Origin: Balamuthia mandrillaris
Lineage: Eukaryota; Discosea; Longamoebia; Balamuthiidae
Assembly: GCA_031835245.1 (NCBI GenBank)
Contig: JAVKOQ010000219.1
Location: 1-64,000 of the forward strand
Reading direction: 5' to 3'
Length of the DNA stretch: 64,000 nucleotides
This document shows positions 45,480 through 56,809 of this stretch, one piece after another (within the stretch, counting starts at the first letter, position 1; every line of letters starts with the position of its first letter). A model generated the notes under the pieces. It was not told where the DNA came from, did no database searches, and saw only the letters and a program-made list of their open reading frames with translations. Position numbers and translations under genes: made by a program.

Positions 45480-46155
45480 TCATTCTTGAGACAGAGAGCG
45501 TTTGAGAGCATAACCATGAGTAGGGGATGGCTTTTGATCGCACATAAGGCAAGCCTGAGCGCTCCTCTCGTTCATAAACGTGCAAAAACAACACTCCCAC
45601 GATAAGCTCACCGATGCCCTTCTGTTGTTGTTGTTGTTGCCGTTGTGGTTGTTTGATGCCGCCATCAAAACGGCCATCACTTCTTCTCTTTGTTCTTTCG
45701 TTTGGAGCCGCATGATCTTTTCCAGCTCTTCTTTCCTTCTCTCCCTTTGCGTTCGTTTCCTCATGGCTGCCGTCTTTTCTTTCTCTTTCATTCGTGCCTG
45801 CAACATGCCCTTCACTGTTTGCTCTTCTTTTCCTCCTCCTCCTTGTTCTTCTTTGATTATCATGTGTTTCGTTCTTCTCCGTTCGTTCAACAGCTCAGCA
45901 ACGGATTCAGCGTAAGAAGAGGTATCACCATGTGCTAAGCTTGTTTCAGTGTTGTTTCGTATCAGCTTTGGGCTGATGTTAGCCTTCTCTTCGTCTCGTA
46001 CACTGCTCGCTTGGAGTTTGCTCGGTACTATACAGCTCTTTTCTTGTTCTACTTTAGCGATGTACTTGTCAACAACCTTCCTCACCTATATAAGAACCAT
46101 ATGAAATGAGTTCTACAAGGTGATAGAAACAAAAGAGAGAAAGAGAGCGCACGAA

Positions 46156-46186
<31 letters not shown>

Positions 46187-47040
46187 AGAGAGTGCAAGAG
46201 AGAGAGAGCGAGAGAGGAGAACCTACAATGGCTTTTTGATGTGGCGGGCTGGATTGGAGTGCATGTAGTAGCTGAATGCATGCCTTGTCCATGAGAACCA
46301 CCGCTCTATCAGAGCAGTTTTCCTTAAAGGCAGCTTCCACCAACTGAATGCCCTTTGCTAAGTGCTTGTTTGAAACGAAGAGGTGCGATCCCTCCACTTC
46401 CGCTTCCACGTTAACTTGTATCGTGCTTTGTTGTTTGTCATCGCTTCCGTTAATCGTTACGGCGCATGTGCTTGATCCCCGCCGTTCTTTCTTTTCTTCC
46501 TCCTTGTCTTTGCTATCAGGTGCACCATCGACCTCATCTTCCTGCCACAGCATTCCATTAGATGCCATCAAAGAAGCAACCAAGCAAAAGCAGAGAAGGA
46601 AGAACACAGACACAGAGACAATGAAACGTACCTCCAGCACAAGAGCTCCATAGGTCAAGTCGTCCATAGAACTGGAACAAACAATGTCGCTGGAGCGTGG
46701 AGAGCTGTTTCCGCTTACCACACGGGTATTTGCGCTGACGGGGTGGTCGTGTGGCTGCTCCTCCTGGTGGCCATTGGCCATGTTTCCATACTTAAGAAAC
46801 GCAATGATGCGAAGGAGCTTGTTCAAGTCTTGTTCAAATAAACGACGGATCAGATGACTGAAACCATGATGCTTATAGGGTGTTTTTACCAAGCCTACAC
46901 AAGTCTTCTCTGGTGAGCTGAAGGAGACGAGCCCCAGATACTTTGTTATCAACAAAGAGGGTGCGGTACTTAGCAAGGCCGATGCTCCCGATCCAAAAGC
47001 TAACCTCGTCCGGCCGCCACCTTATCAAACTTTTCACCAT
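45480..47040 (-). CDS. SAM - MIT-like - RanBP2/NZF zinc finger protein
   Basis: Start taken at ATG 47040 (MVKSLIRWRPDEV), stop 45480. N-terminal SAM domain: WRPDEVSFWIGSIGLAKYRT, then LLQLTREDLCRLG, continuing into the next exon (HGFSHLIRRLFEQ). A disordered acidic middle follows. Then an MIT-like helical region: AKGIQLVEAAFKENCSDRAVV, IQLLHALQSSP, VRKVVDKYIAKVEQ. A basic coiled coil comes next (ARMKEKEKTAAMRKRTQRERR). Near the C-terminus is a zinc finger of the RanBP2/NZF type: WECCFCTFMNERSAQACLMC. The TF dipeptide and the Met before the last Cys match ubiquitin-binding NZF fingers such as that of Npl4. Inferred role: ubiquitin-linked endosomal or ESCRT work. The start could be further upstream if a first exon was missed. 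Confidence 0.75.
46145..46215. repeat. (GA)n repeat in an intron of the SAM-MIT-NZF gene
   Basis: GA-rich runs on the + strand (CT in the transcript), between the MIT-coding exon halves. Confidence 0.85.
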
Positions 47041-47057
47041 CCACGAACCTTTCAAAA

Positions 47058-47088
<31 letters not shown>

Positions 47089-47533
47089 CAAAAGAAATGG
47101 GTGAACGTCTGTCATGTTAGAGTTTTTACTCGTTCTTCAGGTAGAAATGGTATGGTATGTTTCTTCTCCAAGCAAGCAAAGGAGGAACGCACCTTTGGGG
47201 TATGCGTTCTCTTCCATTCTCTCCTTTACTTCACCAACTGGTTGTTCGTTTTGGGCTCATTTTCGTGAACTCATGACGACCCAGCAACAGACACTTTGAT
47301 GGAAAGGAGAGGAGAGAGCAGAGAGGAGAAAGCAGAGAGGAGAGAGGGGAGAGGACAGAGAAGAAAGGAGAGAGAAGAGAGAGGAGAGTGGAGAGAGCAG
47401 AGAGCAGAGAGGAAGGGAATGAGGGACAGTGATGGGTAGGGCAGCTTCGATGATAACAACATAAAGAAGAGGATGAGACTTTCTTCGCTTACAGGGGCAA
47501 CAAACACCGTGGTACCAACAGAGGATTAACGCA
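47041..47533. other. Intergenic region between two minus-strand genes
   Basis: 493 bp with an A/C-rich (caaaa)n run at about 47054-47095 and a GAGA-rich tract at 47300-47415. No gene was seen. A first exon of the upstream SAM gene cannot be excluded. Confidence 0.4.
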
Positions 47534-50223
47534 TTATTTATCAACAGATAATGTTTCGAGGATTGGACCGGAAGAGTAATGCTCACCATTTCGGAAGGAC
47601 ATTTGGAAGAGAACGTCCAGAATGCTGCACTTGAAGCGCTCCGCGAAGCGCTCGCAAAACTCTATTCCTCTGAAGCTGTTTCCAATCTTGTCCAATGGGG
47701 GCGAGTACACCGCCAATCCCATCACCCCTGGCACCACCATGAATATGCATCCGCTCACCCCACTTTTGGCTTTGTTTTGCGCGTTGTTTTAAAAAAAAGA
47801 GTTAGAAAAAGCACAGGTAAGAAACTGAAAGATAGGAAAGAAACAGCATGCAGGAGCAAAGACTCTGGGGAAGAAAGGATGAGGAAGCTAAGAGAAGGAG
47901 AAAAAAACCAACCAGGAAGACCAATGGTGCAGGCCCATTCACCAGAGTAATCATACATGCCACAACTGTACATGATTTGAAGAGTGTCCTTTACCGTTGC
48001 TGGAGCCAATATACGGCGGCCTGTTAACGGGCTTACTCCGTTCTATTTGTAAATATTAGTTGGAAGAAGTAGAATGCTGAAGAGTGGACTACTTACATTT
48101 GCATACATTGAAGCAATTGCAGCCATTGTCTCGCAGTTAACTTCCAAAGAACACACTATTTGGCCGGTTTAGAAGAAGAAAAAGAAAAGAAGCTAAGAAG
48201 AAAAAGAAGAGAGAAGAGAAAGGAGAGAAGGAGAAGAGATTACTCTGAAGATAAAAGTCAGTTGCTTCGAGGAAATCAGCGCCCTCTGGAAAACTGTTCT
48301 TTGCACGCATAAAGTGAGCCAGAGCGTAATTGGAATAAGCGGTGTCTTTCTCCGACAAATATACACTTTGAGAAAAGCCTTTTTGTTGTTAATATGAAAT
48401 GAGACCAAAGAAAGTATTGAGGCACATTAGAGAGCAAATAACAGATAAAGAGAAAGAAAGGAAAGCAATAATAAGATACCAATTTTAGCATCACCGGCCA
48501 TTTCGCTGACGCTCTTCGTGAGATAACGGAAACGTCCAGAGAGTCCGCTAGGAGATGGGAAGAAGCTGCAAGCTACGATACCTCCTGCATTGATGAGAGG
48601 GTTATGAGGCTTGTTTTCGTCGTTCAGTGTGAACGCGTTGAACTTGGTTCCGCTGGGCTCACGACCCACATAACGGTGAACCTGTTTTTTGTGGAAGGGG
48701 CTTTCAGCTGAGACAACAAAATTAATACACAAACAAAAAAATGCGTTACAAACCTTCTCAGCGCCAACTTCGCGGTGGACTATGCTGTAAAGAACAACCT
48801 TGCCACAGGATTGAATAGAGAAATCATGCAGGTAGTCGCCGTACGAGAAGCTTTGACCATCCACGGACACCACCGAAAAGCCAAACAATTCGGGATCCTC
48901 ACGAGCCAGTTCTGGAATGTAGGTTGCATTGTTGGCTTTTGGATTGGGCAGCGTTAGCTCTGATCTCACATCCTCAAATATACGAACGAGCTCACTGCCG
49001 TGTTACGGGTTGTAGTACAGTTAGGTTTTGGTTGGAAGCAAAACACTGCAAAAAACTAAATAAACGTACGCCGTAAATTTGGTCCAATCAGGTACACTAA
49101 GGCGGTTAAGCATTGCAATCTTCAGCAAGTTTTTCTCTTCTGTTGGAACAAGAAAGAAAAGTAAGGTGAGCAAACGAGAGAGAGAGAGAGAGAGGCAAGT
49201 GAACCTTCGTTACAAAGTTTCTTCAACTTAGACCAATGAATGGTTCTGGTGCTGTCTTCCAATTTTTGGATGGTGGCATTCAATACTTTGTGTTGTTTTG
49301 AGGATTTGAGGCCATGCGTCTGTTTCAACCACCGTCTTAGCACTTTCGAAGGAAGAGAATCTCCTGCATCGTTTCCAGCAGCACGCGCTAGTTCCTGAAA
49401 TCTGGCTTTCACCACTTCGAGGTCCTCCTGCTGCTTGACTGCCTGTTCGCTTTGCTGCTTCTTCAGCCTGGCTAAGCGTTGCACGGTGGCTCCTTTGTCA
49501 CGCAAATACTGTGCAACGTCATTGCGCATATGTGCTATAGCACCTCTCAATGGCGTGGAGCCCCATCTTAAATGATTGAACGCACGTTCATGTTAAGTAC
49601 ATGAGAAAGTGCATGCGCGCGAGAGAGAAAGAGAGAAAGAGAGAGAGAGCAGAGAGTAGAGAGCAGAGAAGAAGAGAACAAGAGACCTATCATAAGCGTT
49701 GATGTTAGCTCCTTTTTCGATCAACAACTTTACGACTTCTAGGTGACCTTCCTCGCTGGCAAGGTGAAGGGCTGTGCGTCCGTCATAGTCAGCAGAGTCA
49801 GGAGAGATGCTAGTCTGCTCCAGCAGTTCTTTCAGCTGTTCCACGTTACCATCAGCAGCCAAACCGCACAAAACCACTGAGGGCGTGCAATACTTGGCTG
49901 CCACCTCTAATCTCACGAAGCAAGAATAGAGCGATGAGAAAGAACGAGGAGAAGAACACGAAGACGAAGAACAGGAAAGGAAAGAGAACGATAAGGATTA
50001 TAAAGAACAAAGAATGCACAGACGAGGTGGAGTGCGTACCTGTGAAAGAGGTGGAGTGGGAGCTGGCAAACTTATCGAAGCTGGGCGTTCGCTTCAGGAA
50101 AGCTCGCTTGCGGTCTGGGACAACAGAGGGGGTGGCGGTCTCTTGGTTACCGATGGTAACTTCCTTTCCTTCCTTCACCTCTTCCTCCTCCTCCTTCTCT
50201 TTCTCCTTGTCCTTGCTCTCCAT
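47534..50223 (-). CDS. Glutaminase with N-terminal ankyrin repeats
   Basis: Hydrolyses glutamine to glutamate and ammonia. Start ATG 50223 (MESKDKEKEKEEE), stop 47534. The acidic N-terminus is followed by ankyrin repeats (VVLCGLAADGNVEQLKELL, DGRTALHLASEEGHLEVVKLL, GSTPLRGAIAHMRNDVAQYL) and a coiled coil. The beta-lactamase-fold glutaminase domain follows: YIPELAREDPELFGFSVVSVDGQ, IQSCGKVV (Ser-x-x-Lys pair), HRYVGREPSGTKFNAFTLN, KPHNPLINAGGIVA, FPEGADFLEATDFYL, CSLEVNCETMAAIASMYAN, GVSPLTGRRILAP, MYSCGMYDYSGEWA, and AKSGVSGCIFMVVPG. All family blocks are present in order over about nine exons. Animal GLS has its ankyrin repeats after the catalytic domain; here they come first. No clear mitochondrial presequence is seen. 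Confidence 0.92.
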
Positions 50224-50821
50224 ATTTTTTTTGGTTCACTGTGTTGGAGGGCAAATCAATCTGTCGGAGGAGAAGGTGTGCTACTCAAGAGAGGAGCAGT
50301 GAGTGAAACGTAACCCTTGGGTAAGTGGAGGGTTCTGTTTGTTCGGCTGTTTGTGTTGCGATGTGGTGTTGCGCGTGCTCCACAAGAAAATCAGCAAGCC
50401 AGGGAGAACATCCCAAAAGAGAGGTACCAAGGCCCGGCAGATCTTCTCCCTCCTTTGGTTTCGCGTAGAATCCTTTTGCAACGTTAGGATTCGGGCCAGG
50501 CCCTACACCAGCCATAATGCTCTTGGCGTATTGGACATGCAACAGGAGAGGTCGTTCCTCCCTCGTTTCTCCACCAGGCCAAATGTTACCTTATCGGGAA
50601 ACACCTTTTTGTTCGGGAGAGGCGGAACATGTTTGTGGCCTCGTCATGCGAACAAGCAAGTGCCTTGCTGTTTTTTCACGCAAAACAGCATCAGCTCCTC
50701 CAGCCAGAACTCCGTTACGGAAGCAAGGAGCCCTGTTCATCCTAGCAACCTGCTTCCCAGCTCCCCCTCCTTCTTTGGTTTCAAAGGAGAGAGGAGAGAG
50801 AGAAAGAGAAAGAGAAACGAC

Positions 50822-50859
<38 letters not shown>

Positions 50860-50967
50860 CAGAAGTACGTGTATGAGCCGAAGTGTCGCCATATAAACAT
50901 GGAAGAAGCAAGAATGAGAGGAATGAAGAGCGGGAGAGAGAAAGATGAGCATTCATTGAGGATGATA
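50224..50967. other. Region between two minus-strand genes with a possible small gene
   Basis: 744 bp. A minus-strand frame at about 50560-50285 (MHVQYAKSIMAGVGPG, then KPKEGEDLPGLG) is protein-like but unrecognised. A CT-type (on the minus strand) repeat at 50783-50858 resembles an intron. It might be a short hypothetical gene or a relic; no domain was seen. Confidence 0.3.
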
Positions 50968-53384
50968 TCAGATGAGGATGAGGTGAAGGGTTGCAAGCTG
51001 AGCTTGCTGTTCGCGGTCGTTCCAGTGGGCCAACACTTGCTTTCTGGAGAGGGTGGAGAGTTGGCCGCATGAACGAAGGGACAGGGTCGTAAGAGCAGGA
51101 ATGGCAGCAATGTGAGGCAGCACTCCCTCCGTTAAACTCCAGCACCCGTCCATCTTCAGCTCTCTCAGTCTGAAACACTTTCGCCCGAGCAGAGAGAAGC
51201 CATCGTTGGTGAAACGGCTGTTGAATGAACAGTCTAACTCCACCAAAGCCTCACAAAAGTTGGCCACGAAGCAAAGCGAGTTATCAGTGAGAGCATAGCA
51301 CTCGCTAATAGTGACTCTCTTCAGCTCTTGACAACGAGAGAAGAGGAGCAGCATGCCCCTGTCGGAAACATTCTTGTTCTTTGTGATGCGGAACTCTCGT
51401 AGAGAAAGGGAGCAGTGCTTGGCTATGGCTTGAAGCGTCACGTCCGTTATCATGCAACAATTGTCAAGGCGAATGGAGCGTAATCGAGTCTGGCCCCAAG
51501 AACAACGCTTGAAAAAAGATGAAGGAAGGCGCGATGAAGCAGAAGTAGAAGAGAAGCGACAAGAAGAAGGCATGTCATGGTCAGTAGGAACCACGCAACT
51601 CTGGATAAGATGTTTCATGCCACGATCGGTGAGCAAGTAATTGTTGTTTTCCAGGTAGGGCCAGGCCTCGCTGTTTCCTCTTAACGGCGAAGGTTGTTGT
51701 ATGGTTTCAGACAGATCCACCGTTGTCGTTTCGTCGCAGTCGCTATTCATCATCGGATATGAAGAGGCTCTTTCCACGACATTTATTTCGTTGTTCCTGA
51801 GGGTGTCTGTAATTGGCCGAAGGTTGCTGGAGCTAACTCCACTTTTTCTCTCTCCTTCTCTTCCTTTTGGTCGGTTGTTATTTGGTTGTTGACTATGACG
51901 ACCGCTAAAGTAAGGATTGTTGAGTAGATAGTCTCTGTTGAACGCCGGATTGAAAGAAATGTGAATGTGAGTAAGTTTCGACATGGTGGTGTTAAGATAG
52001 CGACCGTCGTCTGACTTTTGAATGAGCTGGAAGAGAACACGATCAGTGGGAATGCCACCGCAGTCACCTAGTTCCAGTTTTCGCAGGTTTTGAACGAGAG
52101 CGATGAAGACCAGGAAGGAAGAATCAGAGATGTAGAACGCATCTCGAAGTGAGAGCCTTTCGAGGTTGAGATAATGCTGTTGGTTGAAGTAAGCGGCATT
52201 GGTTCTACTATTTCCCAACTTGGAAAGTTTGAAGAGAGCGTGAGTGCCATGATGGTGGGTGTGAGTTGAAGATTGTTGACGAGACGAAGGAGAAGCGGAT
52301 GATTCTGCTGTGGAGAGTTGCTTTGACAATTGTTCAAAGGTCAGCTGTGTACAACCATTTAACCGGAGCGATGTCAAAGCTGTGCATTGCAACAGAAGTG
52401 TTGGAATGGATGTTTGAACAGCGCTGCAGTGAGACATGGCCAGAGAGTGAAGCTGTTTGCAATGCTTGGCCAGTGCATTCACCCCCTATTTGTGGCAAAA
52501 GAATAGAAGAATAAGACGAAACATTATTTGATGATGTAGAAGAAGATGCAGCAGCAGATGCAGAAGAAGAACAAGAATAACGAAGTAACGGAAGAAGGAA
52601 GAAGCAGGAACGAAAGAGAGCAAGAGAGAGAGAGAGAGAGAGAGAAGTAACATAGAGAGAGAGAGAGAGAGACAAACCACATCAGAAATGAAGCTACATG
52701 CAAGTATGCTGAGCCTTTCCAACGAAAGTGCACAAGAAGCAGCAATAACCGAAATAGATTTGTCAGTAACAGCTCTACCACAGCCATCCAACCGGAGTGC
52801 CCTCATTTGTGGAAACGTCGCTCTTTCCGCATCTGTAATGACGGCATCTTTCTCTTCTTTGTTTCTTTTCGAATAGGATGCCAATAGGTGGCTTTTGCCA
52901 GCTTTCGTTGCAGGTTGCGAAAAGAGAAAGCAGAGGGCATCTTCGGAGATGGCCGTGCATCCACTTAGATCTAATTGTTGTAGGTTGCGCAGAAGATAGA
53001 GGTATTTGATAGTATCGCCAAAACATGTTGAAGTGCAGTTTCGTAAGCTCAACTCGGTGAGACTGTCACGAAAGTGAGCAAAATATTGGCTGAGATGTGC
53101 TGTCGAATGTCTGTTCTTCTTCTTAGTGGTAATAGTGGATGAAGGTGAGTCTGATGTTGCTGTTGTATCATCCCAACCTGTACCTAAGCTTTGCGTTAGG
53201 CGAAAGGCTGCCTTTTGCTTCTGAAAGAGTTTCTTCGTGGCGGAGCTTTCAGCGTTCTTTTCGTTTTCTTCCATTTTGGTTGATGGTTTCGCTAGATCTT
53301 CTTCTGCACCTGACCCTTTCGTTTTCCTCCAACTCTTTTTGCATTTCTGCTTGTTGGTTGCTTCTGAAGAAGAAGCAGAAGAGG

Positions 53385-53416
<32 letters not shown>

Positions 53417-56400
53417 GCAGTAGCAGTACAGGTAGAATGCTCATAGTGAAGTTGGCCAAATTGAATATCAGCTCCAAGCACGATGTCCTCTTCCTTCGAA
53501 CCACTGCCACCAGCAAACCTCATAGCAGCTCCCACAACGAGTCCGTCATCTCGACAGAGCTGCTTCTGATTCTTTGATTCAAGTTCACGCTGCTTGTAAT
53601 GCCTGTCCTCACTGCCGTCGTCATCGCCAACGGCAGCTTCGATCGTTTGTGTTTCTAAGTTTTTACTCATTTGTTGAACTTGTTGTTGGTCAACGCTTTT
53701 TTTAAGCGTAGATGGCGTGGTTGTCTTCGGCGAAGGAGAAAGACGTAACGGCAATCCCACCAGAAACTCAATAGAGTTGAGGCCAATGCCATCGTTTATC
53801 GATAGTCTTTTCAGTTTTGGGCAGTACTGGACGATGCATTCGGTGCCTTGGTCGCTGATGATACAACCGGAAAGAACAAGCGTGCGAAGATAGTCTCTTG
53901 CGGTGGGATTTGTCCGACAGAGAAGCATTATGCCGTCCTCGTTGATGTTGCTATGTTGAGCATCGATAAACAGTCGCGTTAGTTTACCACATCTTCTTCC
54001 TATTTCCGCCAAGCTCAAGTTTGTTAACTGTAGAAAGAAATCGTTAGAATCAAAGACCAATAAGACATAAGAAGACAGGAATAAAGCAGAACAAACTTGA
54101 GGAAGAGAAGGCAGTTTGATAGTATGTATACAATCGCCATAGAATTGAGCAAGACGGAGAATAGCAGACTCGGTTGGCTGGTAGCACATTTTCCGAAAGT
54201 TTAACGTGAGAAGGCAAGAGAGGCGGCGATCCAAACGCATGCGTGCACGTAGCTCAGAATCCGATTGAGACCGGGTTAATTCTTTCTGCTCATTGTTACC
54301 CAGTGGATAGGTTACAAAAATAAGCACAGAGGAGGAGAGAAGCAGAGAGAAGAGAGAGGAGAGAAATGAAGGAGAAGGAACCTTAGCAGAAGGCACAGGA
54401 GAATCGCGTGGAGATAAAAGTTCAACTTGAGAAGCGGAAGATTTGCTTTGATGAACGTATCGGTGATTCTGCTTGGCAAGGGCCAACAACACCTCCACAA
54501 TGCAAGCCACATCGCGTGCATTCAGCGTTTGTCCAAAAGCAGCGGCAGAATTACCAACAACGTTCGTCACACCGAAAAGAGAGGCAGCAGTCATGCCGTG
54601 GGGAGACGTTGGGGGTGCTGATCGGGCAGCATCATCGTCTTCTGTTAAGGCATTCGGAGAGGATGGACTAGAGGAAAAGGAAGATGTGTTGGTAGGAGGA
54701 GAAGCAGACCTGAGTGGTTGTTTGAGAGAAAAAGGAGGAAGAGATACAGAACTAAAGTCGTGATCGCCGCCAATTGTTAGGCTGGCGGAATGTTGATAAA
54801 GCGGATTCGTGGTTCTGAAGTCACGAGAAGACTTGTAAACCATACCGCGTTTCGTTGTAGTTGGCGTGATGGTATGTGATTGCAGGTTCGAAGTTGGTTG
54901 GCTTTTGGGTAATGAAGAAGATGAACTGCTGTTGTTCAGAGCATCAGGCGACTTTGTAGAGGAGGTAGAAAATGTTTCTTCGAAGAATTGCTTAGCTTTT
55001 GCACGGCGTTCAGCCAAACGTTGCATAATTACTTCACGTGAAGACTGTAAATTGTCATTCTTTGTGCTGTGTCCGTGATACCCTTTCTCTCTGTGTCTTT
55101 CGTTGGTTGCTGCAATTTGATCATCTTCCGCTGTTAGCTTTTCGTTCAAAACAGGCTCACTTGTGCTTCGCAAACGAGTGTGTGTTGGGGTTTTTGGAAT
55201 AACGTAGTCATCATCCAAGTGCGGCAGCGGTATGTCGTCATGATCCAAGTCTTTGACTTTGCTGCCGCCGCCGCCACTTTCTTGCGGGCCAGGATCTCGT
55301 TTTGATAAGCTGAGCTTTCGTTGTTGGATCTCTTGCAGCTTCTCTTCCTTGTCCAACTCTGTTACGAAACTTGCGATGTTGGACGAAGAGGAGAGGGAGC
55401 AGTACAACTCAACTTCTTGTGCTTCCTCTGCTTCTTCTGTTCTGTGCCGTGACCAGGTACCAAGTGGATCTATTTTGGGATAAAGAAGAAATAGAAGAGT
55501 AAACGGAAAGGGGAGGAAGAGTGAGAGAGGGAGAGAGAGAGAGAGAGAGAGATAAGAGCAAAAGCTCGGATAGAGAGAAAGCCAAACCTGAAGCTGTTCG
55601 CAAAGCTTGAGGTTGAAATGTCTCACTGGAGCGTCTGATCTTCACCTCCTCATCGCTGCTGTGATGGTTGGGTGGAGAGCGTGCCACTTCTAAGGATTGT
55701 TTTCGTTTGGCCGATTTGATGTTGTTGGAAGAAGAAGAACAGAAAGCAGGAAGACAAGAAGGACTATCATCATTGGAGGAACTGGCAGTCGTATTAGGGT
55801 CAGAAGTAGGTTTAGCAGCACCAGCGCTGGATTTACGGAGAGCACTTAACATCACCTTGCGTCGTTCTCGTGGCGGCGAGGAAGAAGAACAAGAAAATGT
55901 GATATTTCTTCGCAGTTGAGCAGTTGGGGGTGATGAGATTCCAGAATTTTCATATCCTTGTTGTCCTTTGTCCGTTTCTTCTTGCTGTGTTGCCAATGAG
56001 GGATTGCTATTTTGGTTTCTGGTCTTCCAAGGAAGAGAAGGGTCTTGTTGTAGCGCCATTTGAAACTTTTCTCCAGCTATTCTATACCATTCTCCTGCAC
56101 TAAGTTTTGGCGTTGAGGCTGGTGTGGATGGTGATTGAGTCTTGTTGCTTTTCTTGTTCTTTTTCTTGTGGCTGGGTGGAGAGCGAAGCAAGGAACCACT
56201 CAAGAACCAAACATAGTTGAGGATGAGTTTTCCCCAAGAATAATACTCTTTGGCCAAAGAGGCATGATAAGAAGATGGATTTTGAGTGAGTTCTGCCCAA
56301 ATGCGATTCAACAGATGGAAGAGGCGCTCTTTGCCTTGTCGTGTGCGATAGTAGCTGTTGTAAAGCCACAGGCAAGCACGTAAGCTTTGCTTTTGCTTTT

Positions 56401-56777
56401 GCTTTTGCTGCTGTTCTTCTTCTTCCTCTTCCTCTTCCATTACTTTGTCATTCTCGTCATCTTCTTCCTTTTCTTTTTCCTTTTCATTTTCTTTCTTTCT
56501 CTCTTTTTTGTGGTTGGAATAGTCACCTGTTGTTGATGATAGAAGCTGAAACGCTTGAGAGGTCGAAAGGCCGTGATGTTGACTTGCGCCAGTTCTGCAT
56601 CCCAACAAAAACCTTCGTTTCAACAGCTTCCGGGTCTTGCTTAGCATCATAAAGTTTTTGGTAGAGATGTAGTTCTCTACAGCTTCCTCAAAGAGTTCCA
56701 TAAAAGTGTTGCATTCTTCTTCGTCTTTTTCTATCCATAATTGAAAAGGTATACGTTGGACCCTGTCTTCATCAGAA

Positions 56778-56809
<32 letters not shown>

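Noticed and set aside
54866-55078. Plus-strand open frames across the CLU-LRR gene
   Set aside because: They overlap minus-strand exons with clear LRR or linker coding and have no domain of their own.
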